44,944 nucleotides of DNA from Crocosphaera sp. (GTDB taxonomy: Bacteria; Cyanobacteriota; Cyanobacteriia; Cyanobacteriales; Microcystaceae). Below are positions 8,280 through 15,820 of the stretch, one piece after another (positions within the stretch are counted from its first letter, which is position 1; every line of letters starts with the position of its first letter). The notes beneath the pieces are model-generated. The model was not told the origin of the DNA and did no database searches. It worked only from the letters and a program-made list of their open reading frames with translations. The stretch is from positions 1 to 44,944 of the forward strand of contig JASJDN010000047.1 of the NCBI GenBank assembly GCA_030065205.1, in the 5' to 3' direction. Made by a program: the position numbers and the translations under genes.

Positions 8280-9818
8280 TTATCGACGTTTTGCCCCGAA
8301 ATTCTTAATTAAGATATCAGACAAAACTAGGAGTAAATCGTCACAAGCAATACCTTTTTGCACACAAGTGCCTAAATGAGCCTCTTTGCCGACTTTTCCC
8401 CCCATATAGAGGTCAACCCCTTCGACGGTTTTGCCATCTTTACGAACTTTTGTACCCATTAAGCCAATATCGGCCACTTGGGGTTGTCCACAGGAGTTAG
8501 GACACCCAGTCCAATGAATTCGCACAGTTTGGGGTAATTCTAAGACTTCATCGAGTTCCTTAGCTAAAGCTACAGCACGATTTTTCGTCTCAACCAGAGC
8601 AAAGTTACAAAATTGCGCCCCTGTACAGGAAACCAAGGCTCTTTGTAAGGGTTTCGGGCTAATAGTAAATTTTTCTAGGATGGGTTCTTCTAAAAACGGC
8701 TCTAAGTTGTCATCGGGAATATGGGGAATAATGACATTTTGCTCCACTGTGAGGCGAATTTCACTATTTCCATAGACTTCTGCTATCCTGGCGAAGTCTA
8801 ACATATCCTCAGCGTATAAACGACCCACAGGAACGTGCATTCCTACATAGTTTAAACCTGCTTGTTTTTGGGGGAAGACACCAAGATGATCCCGTTTTTC
8901 CCAGTCAATTGCGTCTTTTTCGGCTTCTGGCGTTAATTTATAGCCTAATTCCGTTTCTACTGCTTCACGGAACTTATTGATGCCCCATTCGTCGATTAAC
9001 CACATCAGACGGGACTTTTGACGGTTTGTCCTTGAGCCATGATCCCGAAATACGGTTAAAATAGCACGGCATAAACCCACAACAGCGTCATCTGTGGGAG
9101 GAACCCAAGCATTAAGGGGAATAGCAGCCTCGCAGCGTTTAGCAGAGAAAAAGCCACCAACTACCACGTTAAACCCTAGTTCACCCTCTTTATAAGCAGG
9201 AAAGAAGGCAATATCGTTAATTTCAGCGTGAACTGAGTTATCCCGTCCCCCTTCTATGGCAATATTGAATTTTCGGGGTAGGTTAGTAAAATCATAATTA
9301 CCTTCACCGTGATTAGTAATCATGTCCTGCACTTTTTTGACCAACTCACGGGTGTCGATGAGTTCATCTGCGTCTAAACCGGCCATAGGAGAACCCGTAA
9401 TATTACGGACGTTATCCATCCCTGACTGCACAGATGTCATGTTAGACGCTTGGAGACGGTTAAAGATATCGGGGATGTCTTCAAGACGAATACCCCTTAG
9501 TTGCAGGTTTTGTCGGGTGGTAATGTCAGCGTTTCCATCCTCCCCATACCGTTGTACAATATGACCGAGAACCCGCATTTGTTCACTGCTTAGGATACCA
9601 TTCGGCATCCGCATCCGTAACATGAACTTGCCAGGGGTGACAGGACGGTAGAAAATGCCCACCCATTTGAGGCGATGTTCGAGATCGGTTTTGTCCATTG
9701 CTTCCCAACCGATACGGGCAAAGTGTTCTAATTCGTCTTTTATAGCGAGTCCATCTTTTTCGGCCTTTATTTTTTCAAATTTGTTTAACTTTTCTTTAGA
9801 TTGGGTACTTTGCACCAC
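8280..9818 (-). CDS. nirA: Ferredoxin-nitrite reductase
   Basis: 512 residues, the usual length of cyanobacterial NirA. It reduces nitrite to ammonium with six electrons from ferredoxin, in the cytoplasm next to the thylakoid. The four cysteines that hold the 4Fe-4S cluster and siroheme are C398 and C404 (SCTGAQFCNFA) and C439 and C443 (HWTGCPNSCGQPQ). The repeated sulfite/nitrite reductase half-domains are visible: ferrodoxin-like repeats around RVLGHIVQRYGEDGNADITT and RIAEVYGNSEIRLTVEQN. The start at 9818 gives a short charged N-terminal extension (MVQSTQSKEKLNKFEKIKAEK), which is typical. It is the first gene of a probable nirA-nrtP operon behind an NtcA-like promoter. There is no C-terminal ferredoxin domain. 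Confidence 0.97.
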   Translation of the reverse strand: MVQSTQSKEKLNKFEKIKAEKDGLAIKDELEHFARIGWEAMDKTDLEHRLKWVGIFYRPVTPGKFMLRMRMPNGILSSEQMRVLGHIVQRYGEDGNADITTRQNLQLRGIRLEDIPDIFNRLQASNMTSVQSGMDNVRNITGSPMAGLDADELIDTRELVKKVQDMITNHGEGNYDFTNLPRKFNIAIEGGRDNSVHAEINDIAFFPAYKEGELGFNVVVGGFFSAKRCEAAIPLNAWVPPTDDAVVGLCRAILTVFRDHGSRTNRQKSRLMWLIDEWGINKFREAVETELGYKLTPEAEKDAIDWEKRDHLGVFPQKQAGLNYVGMHVPVGRLYAEDMLDFARIAEVYGNSEIRLTVEQNVIIPHIPDDNLEPFLEEPILEKFTISPKPLQRALVSCTGAQFCNFALVETKNRAVALAKELDEVLELPQTVRIHWTGCPNSCGQPQVADIGLMGTKVRKDGKTVEGVDLYMGGKVGKEAHLGTCVQKGIACDDLLLVLSDILIKNFGAKRR

Positions 9819-9851
9819 AGGGAAAACCCTCCATCTGGTCGAGTTGTACCT

Positions 9852-9893
9852 ATTTAAGCTCTACCCTCCGAGAAATTTTGTAGCTAATGTAAC
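9852..9893 (-). promoter_or_regulatory. NtcA-type promoter of nirA-nrtP
   Basis: On the minus strand GTTACATTAGCTAC (9893-9880) matches the NtcA consensus GTA-N8-TAC at five of six defined bases. Exactly 22 bases later comes TTAAAT (9857-9852), a plausible -10 box. A 22-23 base gap between NtcA site and -10 is the known spacing of NtcA-activated class II promoters. The -10 box is 33 bases before the nirA start codon. Confidence 0.7.
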
Positions 9894-9991
9894 AAAATGT
9901 TAGGTTAAATTCGTTTTTTGCATTTTTATAATTTATTTTTTGCATATCTATTACGTTTGATTACCTACAGGACCACTATTGACTATTTTGG

Positions 9992-10009
9992 CTAAAACAG
10001 CTATTTTAG
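9992..10009. promoter_or_regulatory. Possible operator palindrome upstream of the phd-like gene
   Basis: CTAAAA-CAGCTA-TTTTAG forms a 6-bp dyad about 31 bases before the antitoxin gene. Phd/YefM antitoxins commonly repress their own promoter by binding short palindromes. This assignment rests on position and symmetry only. Confidence 0.35.
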
Positions 10010-10040
10010 ACTTAATAATAGTAACTTAACTAAAAAATCA

Positions 10041-10229
10041 ATGAAAAAATTAGCAGCATCTGACGCAAAAAATCGTTTTGGTGAAATGTTAGATTTAGCT
10101 AGAAGGGAACCGGTACACATTACTAAAAAAGGACGTAATGTTGCTGTTGTTATTTCTACAGAAGAATTTGAAAGGTTATCAGAATTAGAGGATGAATTAT
10201 TAGCTATGAAAAAACAAAAAACTCAATAA
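10041..10229 (+). CDS. Phd/YefM-family antitoxin
   Basis: 62 residues. The N-terminal sequence (LAASDAKNRFGEMLDLARREP, then VHITKKGRNVAVVISTEEFERL) is the standard Phd/YefM DNA-binding fold: an alpha-helix, a beta-hairpin with the K(R)GRxVAVVxS core, and a helix ending in a toxin-binding tail. Such proteins neutralise a RelE, Doc or PIN toxin and repress their operon. No RelE-, Doc- or PIN-sized gene follows. The next reading frame on this strand, 32 bases away, encodes a 46-residue membrane peptide. It may be an orphan antitoxin, may act on a distant toxin, or may pair with the membrane peptide. It starts the AT-rich accessory island and is divergent from nirA. Confidence 0.85.
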   Translation: MKKLAASDAKNRFGEMLDLARREPVHITKKGRNVAVVISTEEFERLSELEDELLAMKKQKTQ

Positions 10230-10261
10230 AAGTATAATTGATAAAAGAAAATAGTAGGGAC

Positions 10262-10402
10262 ATGAAAACAGTACAAAATACTTTAGTTCAAGAAGTATCT
10301 GATTTAAAAGGAGTTAAATCTTTGATTATTCCTATTCTTGTCGCTGTAATAACTGCGGGTTTAACTTTATTTGCTAGATTTATTCCTAACTTTCTTCGTT
10401 AA
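10262..10402 (+). CDS. 46-residue single-pass membrane peptide
   Basis: This small frame translates to a 46-residue peptide with a polar, charged N-terminal third (MKTVQNTLVQEVSDLKGVK) and a hydrophobic segment at about residues 20-38 (SLIIPILVAVITAGLTLF), ending ARFIPNFLR. It therefore looks like a single transmembrane helix with a basic C-terminus. A weak ribosome site (TAGGGA) lies just before the ATG. The size and architecture resemble membrane-acting toxin peptides but also small membrane subunits or chance frames. Its position directly after a Phd-like antitoxin with no other toxin makes it worth testing. I do not recognise a family. Confidence 0.45.
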   Translation: MKTVQNTLVQEVSDLKGVKSLIIPILVAVITAGLTLFARFIPNFLR

Positions 10403-10465
10403 AAATAATTTCAGAATCATTGAAAACTGTAGAGGATGAAGATAAATAATTAATGGTCAGCGTTT

Positions 10466-10618
10466 TCATTGTTTGTTGTCATCTTTATGTTGTTTCATTA
10501 TTTTTTGTTCTCTAAACTTTATTCCAAACTGTTCAGAAATAGCTTGTCTAAATTTCTCATTTTCTTCTGGTGTGACTCGTCTTGCTTTATTGAAAGGAAA
10601 CTCAGATTTTTTGTTCAT
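10466..10618 (-). CDS. Small basic hypothetical protein (50 residues)
   Basis: The frame stays open upstream to 10660, but the ATG at 10618 gives a compact 50-residue protein without running into the divergent gene that starts at 10638. The sequence has FPFNKARRVTPEENEKFRQA near the start, then a predicted helix (ISEQFGIKFREQK) and a basic tail. The KARRVTPEE pattern looks like small conserved cyanobacterial proteins found beside toxin-antitoxin and mobile genes, but I cannot name a family. It is divergent from the GNAT-PIN-PUA gene with only about 20 bases between start codons, so the two may share regulatory DNA. Confidence 0.5.
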   Translation of the reverse strand: MNKKSEFPFNKARRVTPEENEKFRQAISEQFGIKFREQKIMKQHKDDNKQ

Positions 10619-10637
10619 TATATAAATAATATTGATT

Positions 10638-12764
10638 ATGGTACGAATTGAAACTATCAACGAAACATCTCCTTATTTACCTGAAGTTAATAAGCTAGGT
10701 GATGCAAACAAAGCTACTTTAGGATTTTTTTCTAAGGGTGCTTTTGAGGAAAAAGCAAGAAATAAACAGATTTTAGTCGCTCTTTCTGATTGTGGACAGT
10801 TTATGGGTTACTTAATGTATAGAACTGTTAAAACTTATAATCAAATCAGTATCACACATTTATGTATTAAAGATAATTATAGAGGTCAGGGACTTGCAAG
10901 AAAACTTGTCGATTATTTAAAAAGCATAACACAACAATATAACGGTATAAAATTAAATTGTCGCCGTGATTATGGTATCAATGATATGTGGATGAAACTT
11001 GGTTTTTCCCCCGTCGATGATAAAGAAGCAAGAACAGAGGGAAAACTGCTTACATCTTGGTGGTTGGATTATGGTCATCCTAATTTATTATCATTAATAA
11101 ATGAGCAAGAATGTGAATCCAAATTATCTACAATTATTGATTTTTATATATTTCAAGAGATTTATTTACCCAGTCATTTATCTAAACTTCAAGAAGAAAA
11201 AAGCCAAGAATCTAAAGCTTTGTTAGCTGATTGGTTACAACCTAATATACAAATTTGGGTCACTAATGAAATTTTAACTACAATTAATACAATCAATGAC
11301 TATGAAAAAAGAAAATCTATCCGAGATATTTTTTATAAATTAAATTGTGTGAATTATATAGATAAGCAATATGAAAAATTCTTAAAATCAATAGAATTAT
11401 TCATTGAGTTAAATAACTTATCAGTAGATGAATCTTATATTCGTCATATTGCCAAGTCTCTTGCTTCAGGAATTAATATAATTTTGACTAAAAATCTAGA
11501 GATTTTGAAATTATCTGATCAATTTTATGAAGCATTTAAAGTTATTATAATCAGTCCTAATGACTTTATAAAACGTTTTGATGATATTGAACAACAAAAA
11601 AATTACCAGTCCAGACTTTTTGCAGGAATCAACACAATAAAACAACTCTCTGTTAATCTAGAAGAAGTAAACAAACTGAAAAAGGATTTACTTAATAACT
11701 GCTCAGAATACGAACAGCAATATTTTTTAGAAAATCTTAGAAGTTTTATTTTTAAGAAAGATACTCATGAGTGCTTAATAATTAAAGATGAAGATAATGA
11801 GTCAATAGCTCTAATTGTCTATAATAGAAGTAAAAAAGATCAGCTAGAAATTCCTCTGATTAGAATAAGTAAACATTATCTTGCTGAAACAGTAGCAAGA
11901 CATTTGTTATTTATAAGTATTTCTTTATCAGCACAAGAGGGACGACAACTAACTAAAATTACCGATAAATACCTTCAAGATGAAATCATTAACATGATTC
12001 AAGAAGACTATTTTATAGAAACAAAAAATGAATTATCAAAATTAAATTTATCTTTGATTGACACAAAGACAAATATTGCAGATCAATTAAATAAATTAGA
12101 AAAAAAATTACCAGAATTAACTTTCTTTTTTCAAAAATTATCTGAAACTCTTAGAAAAAATAACTTAAATAAAGAAAATATTTTACTGATTGAACGTTAC
12201 TTATTTCCTCTCAAAATTATTGATCATGATATCTATAATTTTATTATACCAATTCAACCGATATGGGCTGCTAATTTGTTTGATAAGGAATTAGCACAGC
12301 AAACTTTATGGGGTTTTAGTAAAATAGAATTAGCTCTTAATCGAGAGGCTGTATATTATAAATCTAAAAGATCCCCTAAACAATTACATTCAGGTATAAG
12401 TGGTAGAATTCTATGGTATGTAAGTAGTAGTAGTGATAAAAAAGATAGAGGTTTTTATAATATTGGTTCTATTAGAGCTTGTTCTAGACTAGATGAAGTT
12501 ATTCTTGATACTCCAAAAGAACTGTATCTAAAATATCGTCATTTAGGGATTTATGAATTGTCTAATATTCTTGAAGTTGCTAAGAATGATGGACACAAAG
12601 AAATTATGGCAATTAAGTTTAGTGATACTGAACTATTCAAACATCCAGTTAGTTTAAAAGATGCACAAAAAATTCTTGAAAACAAAACAACTTTCATATC
12701 TCCTACCTATATTAATAATGAAAAGTTTGCTATAATTTATAAGCAGGGAATGAAAGGTAAATAA
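10638..12764 (+). CDS. GNAT acetyltransferase-PIN-like-PUA/ASCH-like fusion protein
   Basis: 708 residues from the ATG at 10638 (a TTG two codons earlier is less likely). Residues 1-130 form a GNAT acetyltransferase domain with the acetyl-CoA loop RGQGLARKL (82-90) and the following LGFSPVDDKE strand. Residues about 160-310 look like a PIN nuclease fold: D168 (IIDFYIF), E211 (VTNEIL), D264 (DESYIRHIAKSLASG) and a TKN motif where PIN domains often have TKD or TND. A middle region (about 320-480) may hold a second, degenerate GNAT. Residues about 540-690 (REAVYYKSKRSP, then GRILWYVS) resemble PUA-like ASCH/EVE domains that bind modified nucleic acids. The next gene, 10 bases on, is a stand-alone ASCH protein, and McrB follows. 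The role is unknown; a nucleic-acid-targeting effector is likely. Domain calls beyond GNAT come from motif reading alone. Confidence 0.75.
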   Translation: MVRIETINETSPYLPEVNKLGDANKATLGFFSKGAFEEKARNKQILVALSDCGQFMGYLMYRTVKTYNQISITHLCIKDNYRGQGLARKLVDYLKSITQQYNGIKLNCRRDYGINDMWMKLGFSPVDDKEARTEGKLLTSWWLDYGHPNLLSLINEQECESKLSTIIDFYIFQEIYLPSHLSKLQEEKSQESKALLADWLQPNIQIWVTNEILTTINTINDYEKRKSIRDIFYKLNCVNYIDKQYEKFLKSIELFIELNNLSVDESYIRHIAKSLASGINIILTKNLEILKLSDQFYEAFKVIIISPNDFIKRFDDIEQQKNYQSRLFAGINTIKQLSVNLEEVNKLKKDLLNNCSEYEQQYFLENLRSFIFKKDTHECLIIKDEDNESIALIVYNRSKKDQLEIPLIRISKHYLAETVARHLLFISISLSAQEGRQLTKITDKYLQDEIINMIQEDYFIETKNELSKLNLSLIDTKTNIADQLNKLEKKLPELTFFFQKLSETLRKNNLNKENILLIERYLFPLKIIDHDIYNFIIPIQPIWAANLFDKELAQQTLWGFSKIELALNREAVYYKSKRSPKQLHSGISGRILWYVSSSSDKKDRGFYNIGSIRACSRLDEVILDTPKELYLKYRHLGIYELSNILEVAKNDGHKEIMAIKFSDTELFKHPVSLKDAQKILENKTTFISPTYINNEKFAIIYKQGMKGK

Positions 12765-12774
12765 TTAAAACATT

Positions 12775-13236
12775 ATGTGTAAAAATTTCCTTCTTATTTC
12801 TATTAAGCCAGAATATGCACAGAAAATTCTAGATGGTGAAAAAACAGTTGAATTACGAAAAACTAGGACTCGCTTAAAAACTGGCGATATAGTCTTAGTT
12901 TATGTATCTTCACCTCAACAAGTAATAGCCGGTTTTTTTGAAGTGGAAAGTATTGAAATATTTGAAAATATTTCTAAAGAAAAAAAGTATTTTTGGGAGA
13001 AAATCAAAAATAAAGCTCACATCAAACAAAAGGATTTTAATAATTATTATAAAAGCGCATCTATAGGAGTAGCTATTTTTATTAAAAAAGTTCACAAGTT
13101 TGATAATACTGCTGAACTTATTCAACTTAAACAGAAAATTAAAAATTTCACTCCTCCCCAAAGTTATAGATATTTAAAACCCAAAGAGGTTGAAATTTTA
13201 GAATCTATAGTTAAAGAAAAAATTTTAGTCACATAA
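12775..13236 (+). CDS. ASCH/PUA-like domain protein
   Basis: 153 residues. It opens with the ASCH pattern: LLISIKPEYAQKILDGEKTVELRK, in which the G-x-K-x-x-E-x-R core is intact (about residues 22-29), then a beta-rich stretch (GDIVLVYVSSPQQVIAGFFEV). ASCH domains share the PUA-like fold with EVE and YTH and are predicted or shown to bind RNA or modified bases. The C-terminal half is helical and basic and ends with a second conserved-looking segment (PPQSYRYLKPKEVEILESI), which in ASCH proteins completes the fold. It is 10 bases downstream of the GNAT-PIN-PUA gene and 15 bases upstream of mcrB, so the three are almost certainly co-transcribed. Possible roles are recognition of modified nucleic acid or control of the upstream enzyme. 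Confidence 0.8.
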   Translation: MCKNFLLISIKPEYAQKILDGEKTVELRKTRTRLKTGDIVLVYVSSPQQVIAGFFEVESIEIFENISKEKKYFWEKIKNKAHIKQKDFNNYYKSASIGVAIFIKKVHKFDNTAELIQLKQKIKNFTPPQSYRYLKPKEVEILESIVKEKILVT

Positions 13237-13251
13237 TATGGAAAAGATAAA

Positions 13252-14766
13252 ATGAAACAAGAAAAAGAAAGTATGATTCAAACTTTATTTGAGGAGTTTA
13301 TTAATTCTTATTTTTATAGTCCTGAATTTCTAGAAACTCAGAATATCTATAATAATAACCGAAAAAAACTACATAATATTTTTCAAAATATCCAAACAAA
13401 ATTAACCTTAAGAAAAGAAGAAGATTTTATTAATAGAGTCTTGAAGGACTTACTTTATTTAGGTGATAAAGAAACTTGGGTAAAATTATCCGAAGTTTAT
13501 AAAAAAAATAAATCTTTTAACAATAATAGATCAGACTGGGATGTATTAGCTTATCAAGTATATAATTGTATTCATGATTTATTAAAATCACCTGATGATT
13601 TACAAAGTATTTGTGATCAATATTCACAATATGATTTATTTAAAGACATCCCTCTCTTTTTATTTAGTCGTGTTTTAAATGCTTTAAGTCGAAAAAAATT
13701 TTTTATTGTTATTCCATGTTCTCTAAAATTAATGAATTATTTATCAGAAACTTCTTATAATTTAACTATTAGTAATTATCCATATCTTAATTCTTTAAGT
13801 CAAAAAATCACTCAAACTCTTATATCTTGTCAACATCTATCTAGCATTCTTTTCTTATCTGAGAGTGAAATTTTTTACTACTTTTGTGATTGGTTGGATA
13901 GACTCAAAAAGATTGATGATAGTTCATTTCTATTGGAAAATAAAAAAAAACAATATACAATGATGCAGCTTATTGAAGATACTAACCTAGAAGAAACTAA
14001 ATTAAACCAATATATCAAAACCCTAAAACGTAAAAAACATATCATATTTCAAGGTTCACCAGGAACGGGAAAAACCTACTTAGCGAAACATATTGCTAAC
14101 CATTTAACTAGCAGTGGAGATGGATTTTATGAACTCATACAATTTCATCCGAGTTATAGTTATGAAGACTTTATACAAGGTATTCGTCCCCAAACTTCAC
14201 TCGATGGAAACCTACAATATTCTATGATACCTGGATGCTTTTTAAAGTTCTGTGAAAAAGCAGAAAACTGTGAGGATATGTGTATTTTAATCATTGATGA
14301 AATTAACCGCGCTAACCTCTCTCAAGTGTTCGGAGAATTGATGTATTTACTAGAATATAGAGAAGAAGAAATACAACTCGCAGGGAGTGATCAAAAGTTC
14401 AAAATACCTGAAAATGTTTATATAATTGGAACTATGAATACAGCCGATCGCTCAATTGCATTAGTAGATCATGCGTTGCGTCGTCGCTTTGCATTTATTC
14501 CCATCAAACCTAACTATAATATCCTCAGAAAATACCATCAAAAATATAACCCAGACTATGATATTAAACCCTTAATAAACATTTTAATTGAACTTAATCA
14601 AACCATTAATGATCCTCATTATGAAATTGGTGTTTCTTTCTTCCTAACTGAAACATTACAAGAGGATCTTGAAAATATTTGGAAAATGGAAATAGAACCC
14701 TATTTAGAAGAATACTTTTTTGATGAAACCGATAAAATTGATAAATTTCGTTGGAAAAATATATAA
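13252..14766 (+). CDS. mcrB: McrB-family AAA+ GTPase with an unfamiliar N-terminal domain
   Basis: 504 residues. The C-terminal half is a clear McrB motor: Walker A GSPGTGKTY at 268-276, the FHPSYSYEDFIQGIRP segment, Walker B CILIIDEINRAN from about 344, and the McrB hallmark MNTADRSIA at 395-403, followed by the sensor arginines in ALRRRF. McrB forms GTP-driven hexamers that move DNA to the McrC nuclease. The N-terminal 250 residues would be the target-recognition part; they match no fold I recognise (not DUF3578, EVE or YTH by eye), are helical, and are rich in Lys and Asn. The end (EEYFFDETDKIDKFRWKNI) is close to the usual McrB terminus. The MITE-like repeat starts 12 bases later. mcrC lies 1.4 kb downstream on the same strand. 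Confidence 0.9.
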   Translation: MKQEKESMIQTLFEEFINSYFYSPEFLETQNIYNNNRKKLHNIFQNIQTKLTLRKEEDFINRVLKDLLYLGDKETWVKLSEVYKKNKSFNNNRSDWDVLAYQVYNCIHDLLKSPDDLQSICDQYSQYDLFKDIPLFLFSRVLNALSRKKFFIVIPCSLKLMNYLSETSYNLTISNYPYLNSLSQKITQTLISCQHLSSILFLSESEIFYYFCDWLDRLKKIDDSSFLLENKKKQYTMMQLIEDTNLEETKLNQYIKTLKRKKHIIFQGSPGTGKTYLAKHIANHLTSSGDGFYELIQFHPSYSYEDFIQGIRPQTSLDGNLQYSMIPGCFLKFCEKAENCEDMCILIIDEINRANLSQVFGELMYLLEYREEEIQLAGSDQKFKIPENVYIIGTMNTADRSIALVDHALRRRFAFIPIKPNYNILRKYHQKYNPDYDIKPLINILIELNQTINDPHYEIGVSFFLTETLQEDLENIWKMEIEPYLEEYFFDETDKIDKFRWKNI

Positions 14767-14778
14767 GATAAATTGAAC

Positions 14779-14934
14779 TTGTAGGGTGGGTTAGGCTAAC
14801 TTTTATTATTGATACTAAACTAAGGTTAAAATTATGCCGTAACCCACCATTTACCTTATCTCTTGGTGGGTTACGATGGATAATTAAATACTTAGGATAA
14901 ACTAAATGATAGCCATCTAACCCACCCTACAATT
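14779..14934. repeat. MITE-like element with terminal inverted repeats, copy 2
   Basis: The ends TTGTAGGGTGGGTTAGGCT and AGCCATCTAACCCACCCTACAA are inverted copies of each other. A second inner pair (GCCGTAACCCACCATT and TTGGTGGGTTACGATGG) gives four related arms, so the 156-bp unit can fold into nested hairpins. There is no coding frame inside. The outer arms match the repeat at 27-98. It separates mcrB from xisH. No clear target-site duplication was found. Confidence 0.75.
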
Positions 14935-15003
14935 AAAATGCTTTTTAGGTTAAAATAAGACTATACAGGTCTTTATGCCTTGTTTACTCAATTATCAAAA
15001 AAA

Positions 15004-15420
15004 ATGCCAGCAAAAGATACCTATCATGATGCGGTAAAAAATGCTTTAATTAAAGAAGGTTGGAAAATTACGGCCGATCCTTATCCTATTAAATATGAAG
15101 AAGTTAAACTATTTGCAGACTTAGCAGGAGAAAAAACCCTTTCTGCAATGAAAGGAGAACAATACATTGTGATTGAAGTCAAAAGCTTTAATAGTCCTTC
15201 TCCCATGCGTGAGTTTGAAACTGCACTTGGTCAATATTTAATATATCAAACTTTTCTTTCTATTACCCATCCTAATTATACAGTTTATTTAGCTATTAGT
15301 CAGAAAATTTATGAAAAATTTTTTACACAAATTGCAATACAACTAATTTTAAAGAAATATCATGTTTTACTAATCATTATCGATATTAATAAAGAGGAAA
15401 TTATTCAATGGATAAATTAA
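15004..15420 (+). CDS. xisH: XisH family protein (fdxN-element excision controlling factor)
   Basis: 138 residues from ATG 15004, where the typical XisH start MPAKDTYHDAVKNALIKEGW begins. An upstream TTG in the same frame is unlikely. XisH has an endonuclease-like PD-(D/E)xK fold; here the motif residues appear as the Asp of FADLAGEK and the E-x-K of YIVIEVKSF. In heterocyst-forming cyanobacteria XisH and XisI are needed for excision of the fdxN element, but paired xisH-xisI genes are scattered widely in cyanobacteria that lack that element, with unknown roles. The gene overlaps xisI by 13 bases, so they are translationally coupled. It lies between mcrB and mcrC. Confidence 0.93.
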   Translation: MPAKDTYHDAVKNALIKEGWKITADPYPIKYEEVKLFADLAGEKTLSAMKGEQYIVIEVKSFNSPSPMREFETALGQYLIYQTFLSITHPNYTVYLAISQKIYEKFFTQIAIQLILKKYHVLLIIIDINKEEIIQWIN

Positions 15421-15749
15421 AAAATTACCAAAATCTGATCAAAAGTATTTTAACAGAATATGAAAAAATTTCTTCACAAGTACCTGATCCAGATATAGAT
15501 GAAGTTCTCATATTTGATGATGAGAGAAGTCAATATCTTTGGTTTAATATAGGTTGGAAAAACGAAAAACGAATTAAAGCTATTTCTGTTTATATTCGGA
15601 TTAAAAATAATAAAATTTGGATTGAAGAAGATTGGACAGAAGAAGGAATTACTACTGAATTATTAAGAAATGGTGTACCAAAAGATGATATTGTTTTAGG
15701 ATTTCATGATCCCGAAACTCGTAAATTAACCGAGTTTGCGATCGCTTGA
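15408..15749 (+). CDS. xisI: XisI family protein
   Basis: 113 residues, the usual size. The conserved core is visible: DKLKNYQNLIKSILTEYEKI at the start, then DEVLIFDDERSQYLWFNIGW, the strand-rich middle, and the end IVLGFHDPETRKLTEFAIA, which is characteristic of XisI. XisI is the obligate neighbour of XisH and probably forms a complex with it. The start codon lies inside the last codons of xisH (ATGGATAAATTAA). It has a HIP1 octamer at its 3' end, unlike most genes of this island, which suggests a longer residence in cyanobacterial DNA. Confidence 0.93.
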   Translation: MDKLKNYQNLIKSILTEYEKISSQVPDPDIDEVLIFDDERSQYLWFNIGWKNEKRIKAISVYIRIKNNKIWIEEDWTEEGITTELLRNGVPKDDIVLGFHDPETRKLTEFAIA

Positions 15750-15820
15750 TTTTTGAAGACTTGTGATAACATAGATTATAGCTACGTAACTAACTTCACT
15801 AAATAGGAAATAATCTAATT

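Noticed and set aside
9322..9903. Plus-strand frames inside and upstream of nirA
   Set aside because: They overlap nirA and its NtcA-type promoter, and have no ribosome sites or family resemblance.
13252..14766. Truncation of mcrB by the adjacent repeat
   Set aside because: The stop codon lies 12 bases before the repeat, and the last residues resemble the usual McrB C-terminus.
14779..14934. CRISPR-like array suggested by repeated TAACCCACC/GGTGGGTTA
   Set aside because: Only four short arms alternate in orientation and there are no regular spacers; a MITE-like palindrome fits better.
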